A DNA stretch of 64,000 nucleotides from Aeromicrobium sp. (lineage in GTDB: Bacteria > Actinomycetota > Actinomycetes > Propionibacteriales > Nocardioidaceae): contig NZ_JAGLCD010000016.1 of NCBI RefSeq assembly GCF_023146395.1, positions 1 through 64,000 on the forward strand. Direction: 5' to 3'. A program made the translations under genes and the position numbers. The notes under the pieces are model-generated. The model saw only the letters and a list, made by a program, of their open reading frames with translations. It was not told the DNA's origin and searched no databases. Positions 49,119-56,955 of this stretch are shown in pieces (the stretch's first letter is position 1; every line of letters starts with the position of its first letter).

Positions 49119-50272
49119 TGAGCACCCTGATCGACAAGACCTCCGCAGCGCGCCCGTCCGGCGAGGCGCCTGAGGGCTCGGGCCGGCGCGGACCCCTCGT
49201 GATCTTGCGGGGCACGGGTCGCTACCGCGGCATCGTGGCGGTGTGCCTCGTGCTCGCCGCCGGCTTCGTCGCCTGGGGCGGCACGCTCCAGCCGTTCGAG
49301 CAGGGTCAGCTGACCCGTGCCGCGATCTTCGCGATCGCGATCCTCGGCCTCAACTTCACCACCGGGTACGTCGGGCTGCTGTCCGTGGGGCACTCGGCCT
49401 TCCTCGGCCTGGGCGCGTACACGACCGGCGTGCTCGTCGTGAGCTACAACCAGACCGCCCTCTCGACGATCCCGGTCGCGATGGCCATCTGCTTCGTGCT
49501 GGGTCTGCTCGTGGGCATTCCGGCCCTGCGCATCCGCGGTCTCTACCTGGCGATCGTGACGCTGGCGCTCGGCGTGGCCTTCCCCGAGATCGTGGCGCGC
49601 CTGGGCGACCTGACCGGCGGTGCCGAAGGACTCACGATCCGCCGCACGCTGCTGCGGCCGCCGGAGTGGTCGGGCTTCACCCTCGGTGAGAAGGACCAGT
49701 GGCTCTACTGGCTCACGATCGTCTGCCTGGTGCTGGCGTTCGTGGTGCTGCGCAACGTCATCACGGGTCGTTACGGCATGGCGATGAACGCGGTGCGCCA
49801 GAACGAGATCGCCGCGGCGGCCTCGGGGGTCAACATCGCGACCGTCAAGATCTTCAGCTTCGCGGTCTCGGGCGCCATCACGGGCCTGGCCGGCAGCCTC
49901 TTCGCGATGTACATCGGCAGCCTCTTCGCGGAGGGCTCGTTCACGGTCCTGGCTGGCATCACGCTGCTGATCGGCCTGGTCGTGGGCGGCGAGCGCACGA
50001 TGCTCGGCCCGATCCTCGGTGGCCTGATCGTGGTGTTCCTGCCGTACTACACCTCCGACCTCGGCGGCGGTCAGTTCTCGGCGGTCCTGTTCGCGATCGT
50101 GCTCATCGCGGTCGTCTTCGTGGCGCCCGACGGCATCGCGGGCGGGCTGGGCCGGGTCATCGCCAAGTTCGTCCGGATCGAGGCACGCCGGCCGGAAGGC
50201 CGTGACGGCGGGTTGCTCGGGACCCGCGCGTCCGATCCCGAGCCCGCCGCCGACCCGGGGGCCGGCCGATGA
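49118..50272 (+). CDS. ABC transporter permease (LivM type)
   Basis: The 384-residue protein has a polar N-terminal extension of about 40 residues, then roughly ten helices. LivM signatures include LNFTTGYVGLLSVGHSAF, GLYLAIVTLALGVAF, MAMNAVRQNEIAAAASGVNI (coupling loop) and GGERTMLGPILGGLIVVFLP. The ATG shares a base with the LivH-type stop (TGATG) and the end overlaps the thiolase start by 4 bp. It is unusual that the permease is translationally coupled to a thiolase. Confidence 0.93.
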   Translation: MSTLIDKTSAARPSGEAPEGSGRRGPLVILRGTGRYRGIVAVCLVLAAGFVAWGGTLQPFEQGQLTRAAIFAIAILGLNFTTGYVGLLSVGHSAFLGLGAYTTGVLVVSYNQTALSTIPVAMAICFVLGLLVGIPALRIRGLYLAIVTLALGVAFPEIVARLGDLTGGAEGLTIRRTLLRPPEWSGFTLGEKDQWLYWLTIVCLVLAFVVLRNVITGRYGMAMNAVRQNEIAAAASGVNIATVKIFSFAVSGAITGLAGSLFAMYIGSLFAEGSFTVLAGITLLIGLVVGGERTMLGPILGGLIVVFLPYYTSDLGGGQFSAVLFAIVLIAVVFVAPDGIAGGLGRVIAKFVRIEARRPEGRDGGLLGTRASDPEPAADPGAGR

Positions 50273-51480
50273 CGGCCGAGGCGTTCGTCTACGACGCCAT
50301 CCGCACCCCGCGGGCTCGCGTGCGGCGCGACGGCGGCACGCTCGCCGGCGTCCCGCCCTACGACCTGCTGGCCCAGCTCCTGGTCGAGCTGACGCGGCGC
50401 GGACTTCCGGCGAAGGTCGTCGACGACGTCGTGATGGGCGTCAGCACGACGGTCGGTGAGCAGGCGGGCGACCTCGCCCGCGTCGCGGTCATGCGAGCGG
50501 GCTGGCCCGACGAGACGCCGGCCGGCGTCGTGTCGCGCCTGTGCTGCTCGGGTCTGGACGCGATCGCGAGCGGGGCCGCTCAGGTGCGCACCGGCATGGC
50601 CGGGGCGGTCGTGGTCGGCGGCGCCGAGTCGATGTCCCGCACGCCGATGATGGCCGACCGCCCCGCCTTCGCGCTCGAGGACGACCTCGGCAGCGCGACC
50701 GGCTTCGTGACGATCGGCGTCTCGGCGGACGCGACCGCCGCGAAGCACGGCTTCACCCGCGCCGAGCTGGACGCGTGGGCCGTGCGCTCGCACGCGCGCG
50801 CCGCTGCGGCCGACTGGCGCTGCGTCGTCCCCGTGACCTCCGGGGGCGAGACGCTCCTCGAGCGCGACGAGGGCGCCCGGGACGGTGTCACGGCCGAGAG
50901 CCTCGCCGCCCTGCCGGCCCTCTTCGCCGACGACCCCTTGTGGTCGCGCGTCGAGGAACGCTTCGCCGGATTCGTCCGCCCGGCCGGCGGTCTGCACACC
51001 GTGGCGACGGCACCGCAGATGTGCGACGGGGCCAGCGCCGCGCTGCTCGGCTCGGCCGACCTGGAGCAGACACTCGGTCGCGCCCCGATCGGGCGGATCG
51101 TGGCGTGGGCCCACGCGGCCGTCCGGTCGCCGGGGCTGGACGGCACGATCACGGCCGCACGCACGGCGTTGTCCCGGGCCGGCATCGAGGCCGACGATCT
51201 CGTCGTGGCCGAGGTCAACGAGTCGTTCTCGGTCACGCCGTTGCTGGTGGCCCGTGAGCTCGGGCTCGGCGACGACGTCATCAACGTCCAGGGCGGTGCG
51301 GTCGCGGTCGGTCACCCGCTCGGCGCCAGCGGCGGCATGCTCCTGGCGCACGCGATGGAGCTGCTCGGTCGTCGCGGCGGCCACGGCCTGCTCGTGATCC
51401 CGGGGGCGCTCGGCGTCGCGACGGCGGTCGTGGTGGAGGGCTTCGCCCAGGAGGACGCTCTACCCGGAGGTGGCGCATGA
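50269..51480 (+). CDS. Thiolase-family protein lacking the second catalytic Cys
   Basis: The 403-residue thiolase has the nucleophile region SRLCCSGLDAIASGAAQ (C92), NESFSVTPLL in place of NEAF, and GGAVAVGHPLGASGGM with the catalytic His. The C-terminal site that normally reads CxGGGxG is GLLVIPGALGVATAVV, so the second active-site Cys is absent (Pro at that position). It may be a degenerate thiolase, a thioester-condensing enzyme or one using another base. It is coupled to the transporter upstream and to the DapB-like gene downstream by 4-bp overlaps. Confidence 0.87.
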   Translation: MTAEAFVYDAIRTPRARVRRDGGTLAGVPPYDLLAQLLVELTRRGLPAKVVDDVVMGVSTTVGEQAGDLARVAVMRAGWPDETPAGVVSRLCCSGLDAIASGAAQVRTGMAGAVVVGGAESMSRTPMMADRPAFALEDDLGSATGFVTIGVSADATAAKHGFTRAELDAWAVRSHARAAAADWRCVVPVTSGGETLLERDEGARDGVTAESLAALPALFADDPLWSRVEERFAGFVRPAGGLHTVATAPQMCDGASAALLGSADLEQTLGRAPIGRIVAWAHAAVRSPGLDGTITAARTALSRAGIEADDLVVAEVNESFSVTPLLVARELGLGDDVINVQGGAVAVGHPLGASGGMLLAHAMELLGRRGGHGLLVIPGALGVATAVVVEGFAQEDALPGGGA

Positions 51481-52514
51481 CGTACCGCGTGGTGCAGTGG
51501 GCGACGGGCGCGATGGGCACGGCGTGCCTGCGCATGATGCTCGACCACCCGGGCGTCGACGTCGTGGGCGTCCACGTCTACAGCGAGTCGAAGGCCGGGC
51601 TGGACGTCGGCGAGATGGCGGGCCGACCCGCCACCGGCGTGCGCTCGACCCGCGACCCGCAGGCGATCCTCGACCTGCGGCCCGACGTCGTCGTGCACGC
51701 CGGCCGCATCGGCACGTACGGCAGCCACGACGCTGAGATCATCGCGCTGCTCGAGGCGGGCATCAACGTCGTCTCGATCAACGGGTACAGCCATCCCGAG
51801 CACCTCGAGGGTCCGCGTGCGGCCGCTCTGCGCGAGGCGTGCTCGCGAGGCTCCTCCTCGCTCGTGGCGGCGGGTCTCAACCCGGGCTTTGCCGCCGAGC
51901 AGCTTGCCGTCGTGGCTAGCGGGCTCGTCGGCCGGCTCGACCACGTCGAGATCGTCGAGCACGCCGACAGCCGGGCCGTGCGCGACCCGGAGTACCTCTT
52001 CGGCGTCCTGGGCTTCGGGCAGACCCCTGCGCAGCTCGAGGGTCGAACGGACGGACCGGACGTCGCGCTCCACGGGATGTTCGCCGAGGTCGTGGCGGCG
52101 ACGGCCCAGCACCTGGGCCTGGCGCTCGACACGATCGAGCCCGATCACGTGCTCCACCTGGCCGAGCGCGACCTCGAGGTCAAGGCGGGCACGGTCGCCG
52201 CCGGCACGGTCAGTCACTTCAACTGGCGGTGGCACGGGGTCAGCGACGGCGCCCGGCGCATCACCCTCTCGATCCACTGGTACCTCGAGACGACCCACCT
52301 CGACACCGACGAGCCGCCGCTGTGGCAGCTGCACCTGACGGGACACCCCGGCGTCCGGGTCGACGTGGAGCTGGAGAAGCATCCGGACGACACGAGCCGC
52401 ATGCCGGCCGAGCCGTACGCGGTGGGCGCATCAGTCGTGAACGCGGTCCCGTGGGTCGTGGCGGTGGCGCCCGGCCTCCACGTGCGTCCGGTCGTCACGC
52501 CGAGCTGGACCTGA
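51477..52514 (+). CDS. DapB-like NAD(P)-dependent dehydrogenase
   Basis: The 345-residue protein starts with the Rossmann motif VVQWATGAMGTACLRMM (GxxGxxG-type). Its overall pattern fits the dihydrodipicolinate-reductase-like family that includes 2,4-diaminopentanoate dehydrogenase and other amine dehydrogenases. AGLNPGFAAEQLAV and the ISINGYSHPEHL region match this group. It is not a lysine-pathway DapB. The substrate is unknown; co-translation with the thiolase suggests a role in the same pathway. Confidence 0.8.
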   Translation: MTYRVVQWATGAMGTACLRMMLDHPGVDVVGVHVYSESKAGLDVGEMAGRPATGVRSTRDPQAILDLRPDVVVHAGRIGTYGSHDAEIIALLEAGINVVSINGYSHPEHLEGPRAAALREACSRGSSSLVAAGLNPGFAAEQLAVVASGLVGRLDHVEIVEHADSRAVRDPEYLFGVLGFGQTPAQLEGRTDGPDVALHGMFAEVVAATAQHLGLALDTIEPDHVLHLAERDLEVKAGTVAAGTVSHFNWRWHGVSDGARRITLSIHWYLETTHLDTDEPPLWQLHLTGHPGVRVDVELEKHPDDTSRMPAEPYAVGASVVNAVPWVVAVAPGLHVRPVVTPSWT

Positions 52515-52523
52515 CGCGACCCG

Positions 52524-52568
52524 TTGTCATCGGGGCGCCACGGAGTTACTCTGTTACATGTAGCACAC
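52524..52568 (+). promoter_or_regulatory. Promoter and regulon motif upstream of the SCP2-type thiolase
   Basis: TTGTCA (52524-52529), a 17-bp spacer and TACTCT (52547-52552) form a candidate promoter. The regulon motif GTTACTCTGTTACATGTAGC starts at 52545 and covers the -10 box. It separates this thiolase from the preceding operon. Confidence 0.55.
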
Positions 52569-52614
52569 ATTGGACGGGTCTCCCGGAGCCGTCCCCGGCG
52601 TGAGTGAGGTTCGT

Positions 52615-53835
52615 ATGTCCGCTTCCAACGTGTGGATCCTGGGGGGTCACCAGACGGACTTCGCGCGCAACTGGGTGCGCGAGGGCAAGGACTTCGCCGA
52701 TCTCACCTCCGAGGTCGTCGACGCCACGCTCGCGAGCTCGGGCGTGGACCCGACCACGATCGGTGTCGTGCACGTGGGCAACGCCTTCGGCCAGCTCTTC
52801 ACGGGCCAGGGCCACCTCGGCACGATGCCGGCCACGGTCCGGGAGGAGCTGTGGGGCCTGCCGTCGTCGCGGCACGAGGCCGCGTGCGCCTCCGGCAGCA
52901 TCGCGCTCCTGAGCGCGATGTCCGACCTGCAGGCCGGGCACTACGACGCCGCGCTCGTCGTCGGCGTCGAGCTGCAGAAGTCGGTCCCCGGCGACAAGGC
53001 CGCGGAGTACCTCGGCGCCGCCGCCTGGATCGGCCACGAGGGCCAGGACGCCACGTTCATGTGGCCCTACATGTTCTCCAAGATCGCCGAGGAGTACGAC
53101 CGCCGCTACGGCCTCGACCTGAGGCACCTGCACGCGATCTCGGCGAAGAACTTCGCCAACGCCAAGGTCAACCCCAACGCCCAGACGCGGGGCTGGGACA
53201 TCCCGGACCTGCTGGCCGCCGGCGGCGACGACACCGTCAACCCGCCGGTCGAGGGTGTCCTGCGACGCTTCGACTGCAGCCAGATCACCGACGGCGGTGC
53301 GGGACTCGTGCTGGTGACCGACGCGTACCTGGCGGCCCACCCGCACGTGAAGCCCCTCGGGCGGCTCGCGGGCTGGGGTCACCGCGCCGTCGGCACGGGC
53401 CTGGCCCAGAAGCTGGAGCGCAGCGCCGACGACGACTACGTCATGCCGCACCTGCGCCAGACGGTGCTGGACGCCTTCGGCCGCGCCGGCATCGACCTGG
53501 ACTCCCTCGACGGGCTCGAGACGCACGACTGCTTCTCGGCCAGCGAGTACCTGGCGATCGACCACCTCGGCCTGACCGAGCCCGGGGCGTCCTGGAAGGC
53601 GATCGAGAACGGTGAGACCCAGATCGGGGGGACGTTGCCGATCAATCCCAGCGGTGGGCTGATCGGCGGCGGCCACCCGGTCGGAGCCAGTGGCGTCCGC
53701 ATGCTGCTCGACGCGACCAAGCAGGTCAGTGGAACCGCCGGGGCCTACCAGGTCGAGGGGGCCGAGCACTTCGCCACGCTCAACTTCGGCGGCAGCACCG
53801 CCACGACCGTGAGCTTCGTGGTCGCCCGCGACTGA
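52615..53835 (+). CDS. SCP2-type thiolase (lipid-transfer/acetyl-CoA acetyltransferase)
   Basis: The 406-residue thiolase has EAACASGSIALLSAMSDL (nucleophile Cys), the SCP2-thiolase signature THDCFSASEYLAIDHLG (HDCF) and GLIGGGHPVGASGVRM. HDCF in place of NEAF is typical of thiolases acting on branched or sterol-type side chains. It has no C-terminal SCP2 domain. The ATG at 52615 follows GTGAGGT. The promoter region carries a regulon motif, and a strong hairpin terminator follows. Confidence 0.93.
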   Translation: MSASNVWILGGHQTDFARNWVREGKDFADLTSEVVDATLASSGVDPTTIGVVHVGNAFGQLFTGQGHLGTMPATVREELWGLPSSRHEAACASGSIALLSAMSDLQAGHYDAALVVGVELQKSVPGDKAAEYLGAAAWIGHEGQDATFMWPYMFSKIAEEYDRRYGLDLRHLHAISAKNFANAKVNPNAQTRGWDIPDLLAAGGDDTVNPPVEGVLRRFDCSQITDGGAGLVLVTDAYLAAHPHVKPLGRLAGWGHRAVGTGLAQKLERSADDDYVMPHLRQTVLDAFGRAGIDLDSLDGLETHDCFSASEYLAIDHLGLTEPGASWKAIENGETQIGGTLPINPSGGLIGGGHPVGASGVRMLLDATKQVSGTAGAYQVEGAEHFATLNFGGSTATTVSFVVARD

Positions 53836-53850
53836 CCCGCCGTGCGGCGC

Positions 53851-53895
53851 ACGACGACGCCCACCGAGCCTTCGGGGCTCGGTGGGCGTCGTCGT
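53851..53895. terminator. Strong bidirectional hairpin terminator (20-bp stem)
   Basis: ACGACGACGCCCACCGAGCC (53851-53870) pairs perfectly with 53876-53895 around a TTCGG loop. It lies between the convergent SCP2-type thiolase and SnoaL-like genes and can stop transcription from both sides. Confidence 0.92.
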
Positions 53896-53945
53896 GGTGC
53901 CGGGGCGAGGGCGGCCCCGCCCCGGCGGTCTGAGGGGCTGCGGTC

Positions 53946-54338
53946 TCAGGGACGCATCGCCGCGGCCTGGCGGGAGTCCAGGTACTCGTCGAGGCGCGAG
54001 ATGCGGCCCTCGTCGTTGACCTGCACCACGACGCACGCGTGCAGCTCGACGGGCTCGCCGGAACGGATGTGCACGCCGCGCAGGACGTGCTGCTGCACGA
54101 CGCCGCCGTCGAACAGCTGGATGCGGCGATCGTCGTAGGAGCGGTCGCGTACCCAGGTGTGCATCTTCTCGAGCACCACGGCGTTCTCGGCCACGGTCTG
54201 CACGCGGTTGTCGTGGTTGTGCCAGATCACCGCGTCGTCGGCGTAGATCGAGAACAGGTCGGTGGCGTCGCCGGCCTCGGCCGCCGCGATGATGCGGTCG
54301 AGGAGCTGGACGTGGGGGTGGCGGCCGGTGTCAGTCAT
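53946..54338 (-). CDS. SnoaL-like / NTF2-fold protein
   Basis: The 130-residue protein has the NTF2-like layout: an N-terminal helical part (LLDRIIAAAEAGDATDLFSIY), DDAVIWHNHDNR, and C-terminal beta strands ending ISRLDEYLDSRQ. Members include polyketide cyclases, steroid isomerases and epoxide hydrolases. The LEH-type Arg-x-Asp pair is not evident here, so it is a different group from the protein at 43475-43855. It diverges from the binding-protein gene and has a regulon motif just upstream. Confidence 0.8.
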   Translation of the reverse strand: MTDTGRHPHVQLLDRIIAAAEAGDATDLFSIYADDAVIWHNHDNRVQTVAENAVVLEKMHTWVRDRSYDDRRIQLFDGGVVQQHVLRGVHIRSGEPVELHACVVVQVNDEGRISRLDEYLDSRQAAAMRP

Positions 54339-54356
54339 GCCGGGGACTGTAGCCGA

Positions 54357-54380
54357 GTCACTTTGATAAGTGAAGTAATC
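54357..54380 (-). promoter_or_regulatory. Regulon motif upstream of the SnoaL-like gene
   Basis: GTCACTTTGATAAGTGAAGT starts at 54357, 19 bp from the SnoaL-like ATG. It contains CACTT-N4-AAGTG, a perfect inverted repeat. It is one of seven related sites in this region. Confidence 0.6.
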
Positions 54381-54422
54381 GGCCGTTCGTCCTTGTTTTC
54401 CAGGAATAGTTCGGACGAGGGC

Positions 54423-54472
54423 TTGACGGCGAGTCACTCTGCTTCGTAGAGTCCCACCGTTAGTTGTAGTGA
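54423..54472 (+). promoter_or_regulatory. Promoter and operator of the substrate-binding protein gene
   Basis: TTGACG (54423-54428), an 18-bp spacer and TAGAGT (54447-54452) match the transporter-operon promoter at 46641-46670 exactly in both boxes and in spacing. The regulon motif GTCACTCTGCTTCGTAGAGT starts at 54433, in the spacer and -10 box. TTAGTTGTAGTGAC follows at 54459-54472, again as in the transporter operon. Confidence 0.72.
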
Positions 54473-54543
54473 CGCGTGTCACTCAGTCCGCGATCTCGGC
54501 GCCCCGCGCTGCGACGCGGCTTCCCACCACCGAGAGGTCAATC

Positions 54544-55818
54544 ATGAGCAGCTACCGTCGTCTGGGTCGGGTGATCCCAGCAGGTGCCGTCGCCGCAGTC
54601 CTGGTGCTGAGCGGGTGTTCGCAGGGGTCGAGTGACGACTCGGCGGGATCGGATTCGGACGGCTTCTACAGCGTCGACGACTGCACCGATCCGGCGGCCG
54701 CCACCGCGGAGATCACCGGTGACATCAAGGTCGGGTACAGCCTGCCGCTCTCCGGTCCCGTCGCCGGCCCCGCCGCGATCAGCACGGCCGGCTACGACGC
54801 CCGCATCAAGGCGTACAACGACGCCGGCGGGCTCGACGGCCAGAAGATCGAGGTCGTCTACAAGGACGACGCGTTCGCGCCCGACAAGGCCAAGTCCAAC
54901 GCGGTCGACCTGATCCAGAACGACGAGGTCGACGTCGTCACGACCTTCGGTGGCGGGCAGGTCGCGGCCATGGCCGACGAGCAGAACGCCGCCTGCGTCC
55001 CGATGCTCTACCCCAGCGCCTCCAACCCGCTGACGTACAACATCGACGACTACCCCTGGACCGTGCAGTTCCTGCCGGAGTCCAGCCGCGAGGCCGACTT
55101 CGTCCTGCAGGCGATCCAGAAGAAGATGGGCGACGAGGACTACACCCTCGGCCTGGCCGTCAACCAGACCGCGAGCGGTGAGATCAACGCCGAGAGCTTC
55201 AACGAGGTGGCCGAGGAGGCCGGTGTCGAGATCGCGGCCGAGGTCCCGGCCACGGATCCGACGGCGGCGGCCACGCAGCTCAAGGAGGCCGGAGTCGACG
55301 TGGTCTACCACGTGGGCCTCACGGGCACGTGCGCACCGCTCAACGGCGCCATGGCTCGCCTCGGCTACGAGCCGAAGTACGTGATCCTGCCCGCCAACTG
55401 CGCCAACAAGGCGGAGTGGTCGGCGGTCGGCGAGGCCGGCGCGGGTGCGGTCGTCCCGCTCTTCCTGAAGAACGCGAACGATCCGGGTGCCGCGGACGAC
55501 GAGGGCCTGCAGGAGTACGCCGAGCAGACCAAGGACGTCGCGTCGTCGACCGACGCCGTCACCGCCGCCGGCTGGGCCATGGCCGACATGCTCATCGCGA
55601 CGATCGAGCAGGCCGCGGAGTCCGAGGACGGCCTGACGCGGGCCAGCCTGATCGAGGCCGCGCGCAACCTCGACTACACCTCGCCGATGTTCCTCGAGGG
55701 CATCTCGTGGGTCAGCACGCCCGACAAGCTCACGGGCCTGAGCGGGTTCGAGACCGGCGTGTGGTCGGTCGAGGCCGGGGCGTTCGTCCCCGAGGGCGGC
55801 GTCATCCAGGTCGACTGA
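54544..55818 (+). CDS. ABC transporter substrate-binding lipoprotein (LivK-like, Peripla_BP_6)
   Basis: The 424-residue protein has a lipoprotein signal peptide ending VAAVLVLSGC (Cys about residue 25). After a Ser/Asp-rich linker comes a type I periplasmic-binding fold: IKVGYSLPLSGPVAGPA, YNDAGGLDGQKIEVVYKDDAF and GLAVNQTASGEINAESFNE. It would bind the transported compound outside the cell for the LivGFHM-type genes at 46723-50272, 4.3 kb away. The twin promoters support this pairing. A strong hairpin follows the gene. Confidence 0.93.
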   Translation: MSSYRRLGRVIPAGAVAAVLVLSGCSQGSSDDSAGSDSDGFYSVDDCTDPAAATAEITGDIKVGYSLPLSGPVAGPAAISTAGYDARIKAYNDAGGLDGQKIEVVYKDDAFAPDKAKSNAVDLIQNDEVDVVTTFGGGQVAAMADEQNAACVPMLYPSASNPLTYNIDDYPWTVQFLPESSREADFVLQAIQKKMGDEDYTLGLAVNQTASGEINAESFNEVAEEAGVEIAAEVPATDPTAAATQLKEAGVDVVYHVGLTGTCAPLNGAMARLGYEPKYVILPANCANKAEWSAVGEAGAGAVVPLFLKNANDPGAADDEGLQEYAEQTKDVASSTDAVTAAGWAMADMLIATIEQAAESEDGLTRASLIEAARNLDYTSPMFLEGISWVSTPDKLTGLSGFETGVWSVEAGAFVPEGGVIQVD

Positions 55819-55854
55819 CGCAGGGATCACGCACCTCCTGGCGGAGTGTGTGAG

Positions 55855-55903
55855 GGCCCCCGGCCCGGAGAGCGGCACCGCCGCTAACTCCGGACCGGGG
55901 GCC
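55855..55903 (+). terminator. Long hairpin terminator after the binding-protein gene
   Basis: GGCCCCCGGCCCGGAG (55855-55870) pairs with 55888-55903 with one mismatch. An inner AGCGG/CCGCT stem (55871-55875 with 55881-55885) extends it. The trailing sequence has two Ts only. Confidence 0.85.
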
Positions 55904-55937
55904 TTCCCCATCTCCGCCTCCCCCACTCCCCGTGCCG

Positions 55938-56041
55938 CTCGCGAGAGAGTTTGTTGGTGGTCAGGAGAGAGTTTGTTGGTGGTCAAGAGAGACCGTGCGC
56001 CAACAAAGTCTCTCCTGTGTACACACAAACTCTCTCGCGAG
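55938..56041. repeat. Hairpin repeat element A, copy 2 (inverted orientation)
   Basis: The 17-bp arm CTCGCGAGAGAGTTTGT (55938-55954) is repeated inverted at 56025-56041. On the left side a 22-bp unit beginning GAGAGAGTTTGTTGGTGG is tandemly duplicated. Compared with 28566-28653, the left half here matches the right half of copy 1 and vice versa, so the element lies in opposite orientation. It separates convergent genes (binding protein and thioesterase). Confidence 0.9.
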
Positions 56042-56051
56042 AGCAACCCGG

Positions 56052-56897
56052 TCAGGAGGGGGTGGGTCGGCGCTCGACCAGGAGGTTCTGGGTCACGCGG
56101 CCGATCGGCCCGTCCGCGCCGTGGAGCACGGCGTCGGCCATGCCCACTCCGTCGGCCCCCACGGAGGTCTCCGCGGCCATGCCGAACCAGGGGCCGACCG
56201 GCTCGCCGTGCACCTGCAGGGTCAGGTCGGTGTTGAGGTAGGAGAACCGGGTTGTGTCGAGCCGCGCGCCGAGGCCGTTGGCGGCGTCGGCGATCGCGAT
56301 GAGCTGCGCCAGGCCCGACGTGGTCTCGTCCTGGACGAGATCCACGTCGAGGCGGACCCAGGCCGTCGTGGGCTCGCCGGGAGCCGTGCCGAGATGGACG
56401 GCCTCCCACGTGGCCGCGGCCACGAAGCCGCCGGGGTGCCAGGACTCCGGGACCGGGAAACCGGCCAGCCCGTCGACATCGCTCTCGCGCGGTCCGAGCG
56501 GGGTGTCGGCGCACCGGGCGACGTCGCCGGTCGGCTGGGTCGCGAGCCGCCAGGCCGTGGCCCGGGCCGCGGTGCGCCAGGTGCCGTCCGGGAGCCGTGC
56601 CTCCAGGGTCGCGGCCAGCTGTTCGACGCGGCGCCCTGGCCGGAGGGTGTGGGCGCTGACTCGCACGTCGGAGACCGGGACGGCGCCGAGGATGTCGACG
56701 CAGACGCGCGTGATGCGGGTTCGCTCGCGGGGGTCGAGCCGCTCCATGGCCCTGACCAGGAGGGCGGCCACCGGGCCACCGTGCTGGATCTCGGCGCCCC
56801 ACGGGCTGGCGGTGTGATGGCTCGACGCGAAGGTCTCGAGCGTCCGGCCATCGGCCGTGGTGGTCTGGTCGGTCTGCCGGTAGAACGCCTCCGTCAT
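56052..56897 (-). CDS. Thioesterase family protein (acyl-CoA thioesterase-like, double hotdog)
   Basis: The 281-residue protein has SPWGAEIQHGGPVAALLVRAME near residue 31, characteristic of the thioesterase-like (4HBT_3/TesB-related) family, and a second half with VRLDVDLVQDETTSGLAQLIAIADAANGLGA (cited in part). It may hydrolyse acyl-CoA or act as a non-catalytic binder. The ATG lies 58 bp from the divergent hydrolase gene. No regulon motif was found upstream. Confidence 0.83.
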   Translation of the reverse strand: MTEAFYRQTDQTTTADGRTLETFASSHHTASPWGAEIQHGGPVAALLVRAMERLDPRERTRITRVCVDILGAVPVSDVRVSAHTLRPGRRVEQLAATLEARLPDGTWRTAARATAWRLATQPTGDVARCADTPLGPRESDVDGLAGFPVPESWHPGGFVAAATWEAVHLGTAPGEPTTAWVRLDVDLVQDETTSGLAQLIAIADAANGLGARLDTTRFSYLNTDLTLQVHGEPVGPWFGMAAETSVGADGVGMADAVLHGADGPIGRVTQNLLVERRPTPS

Positions 56898-56955
56898 GAG
56901 GAGATCCTCCCAGCGGGCCGAGGGCTGCCCGAGGGGGGCCTGTCAGGATGACGGG

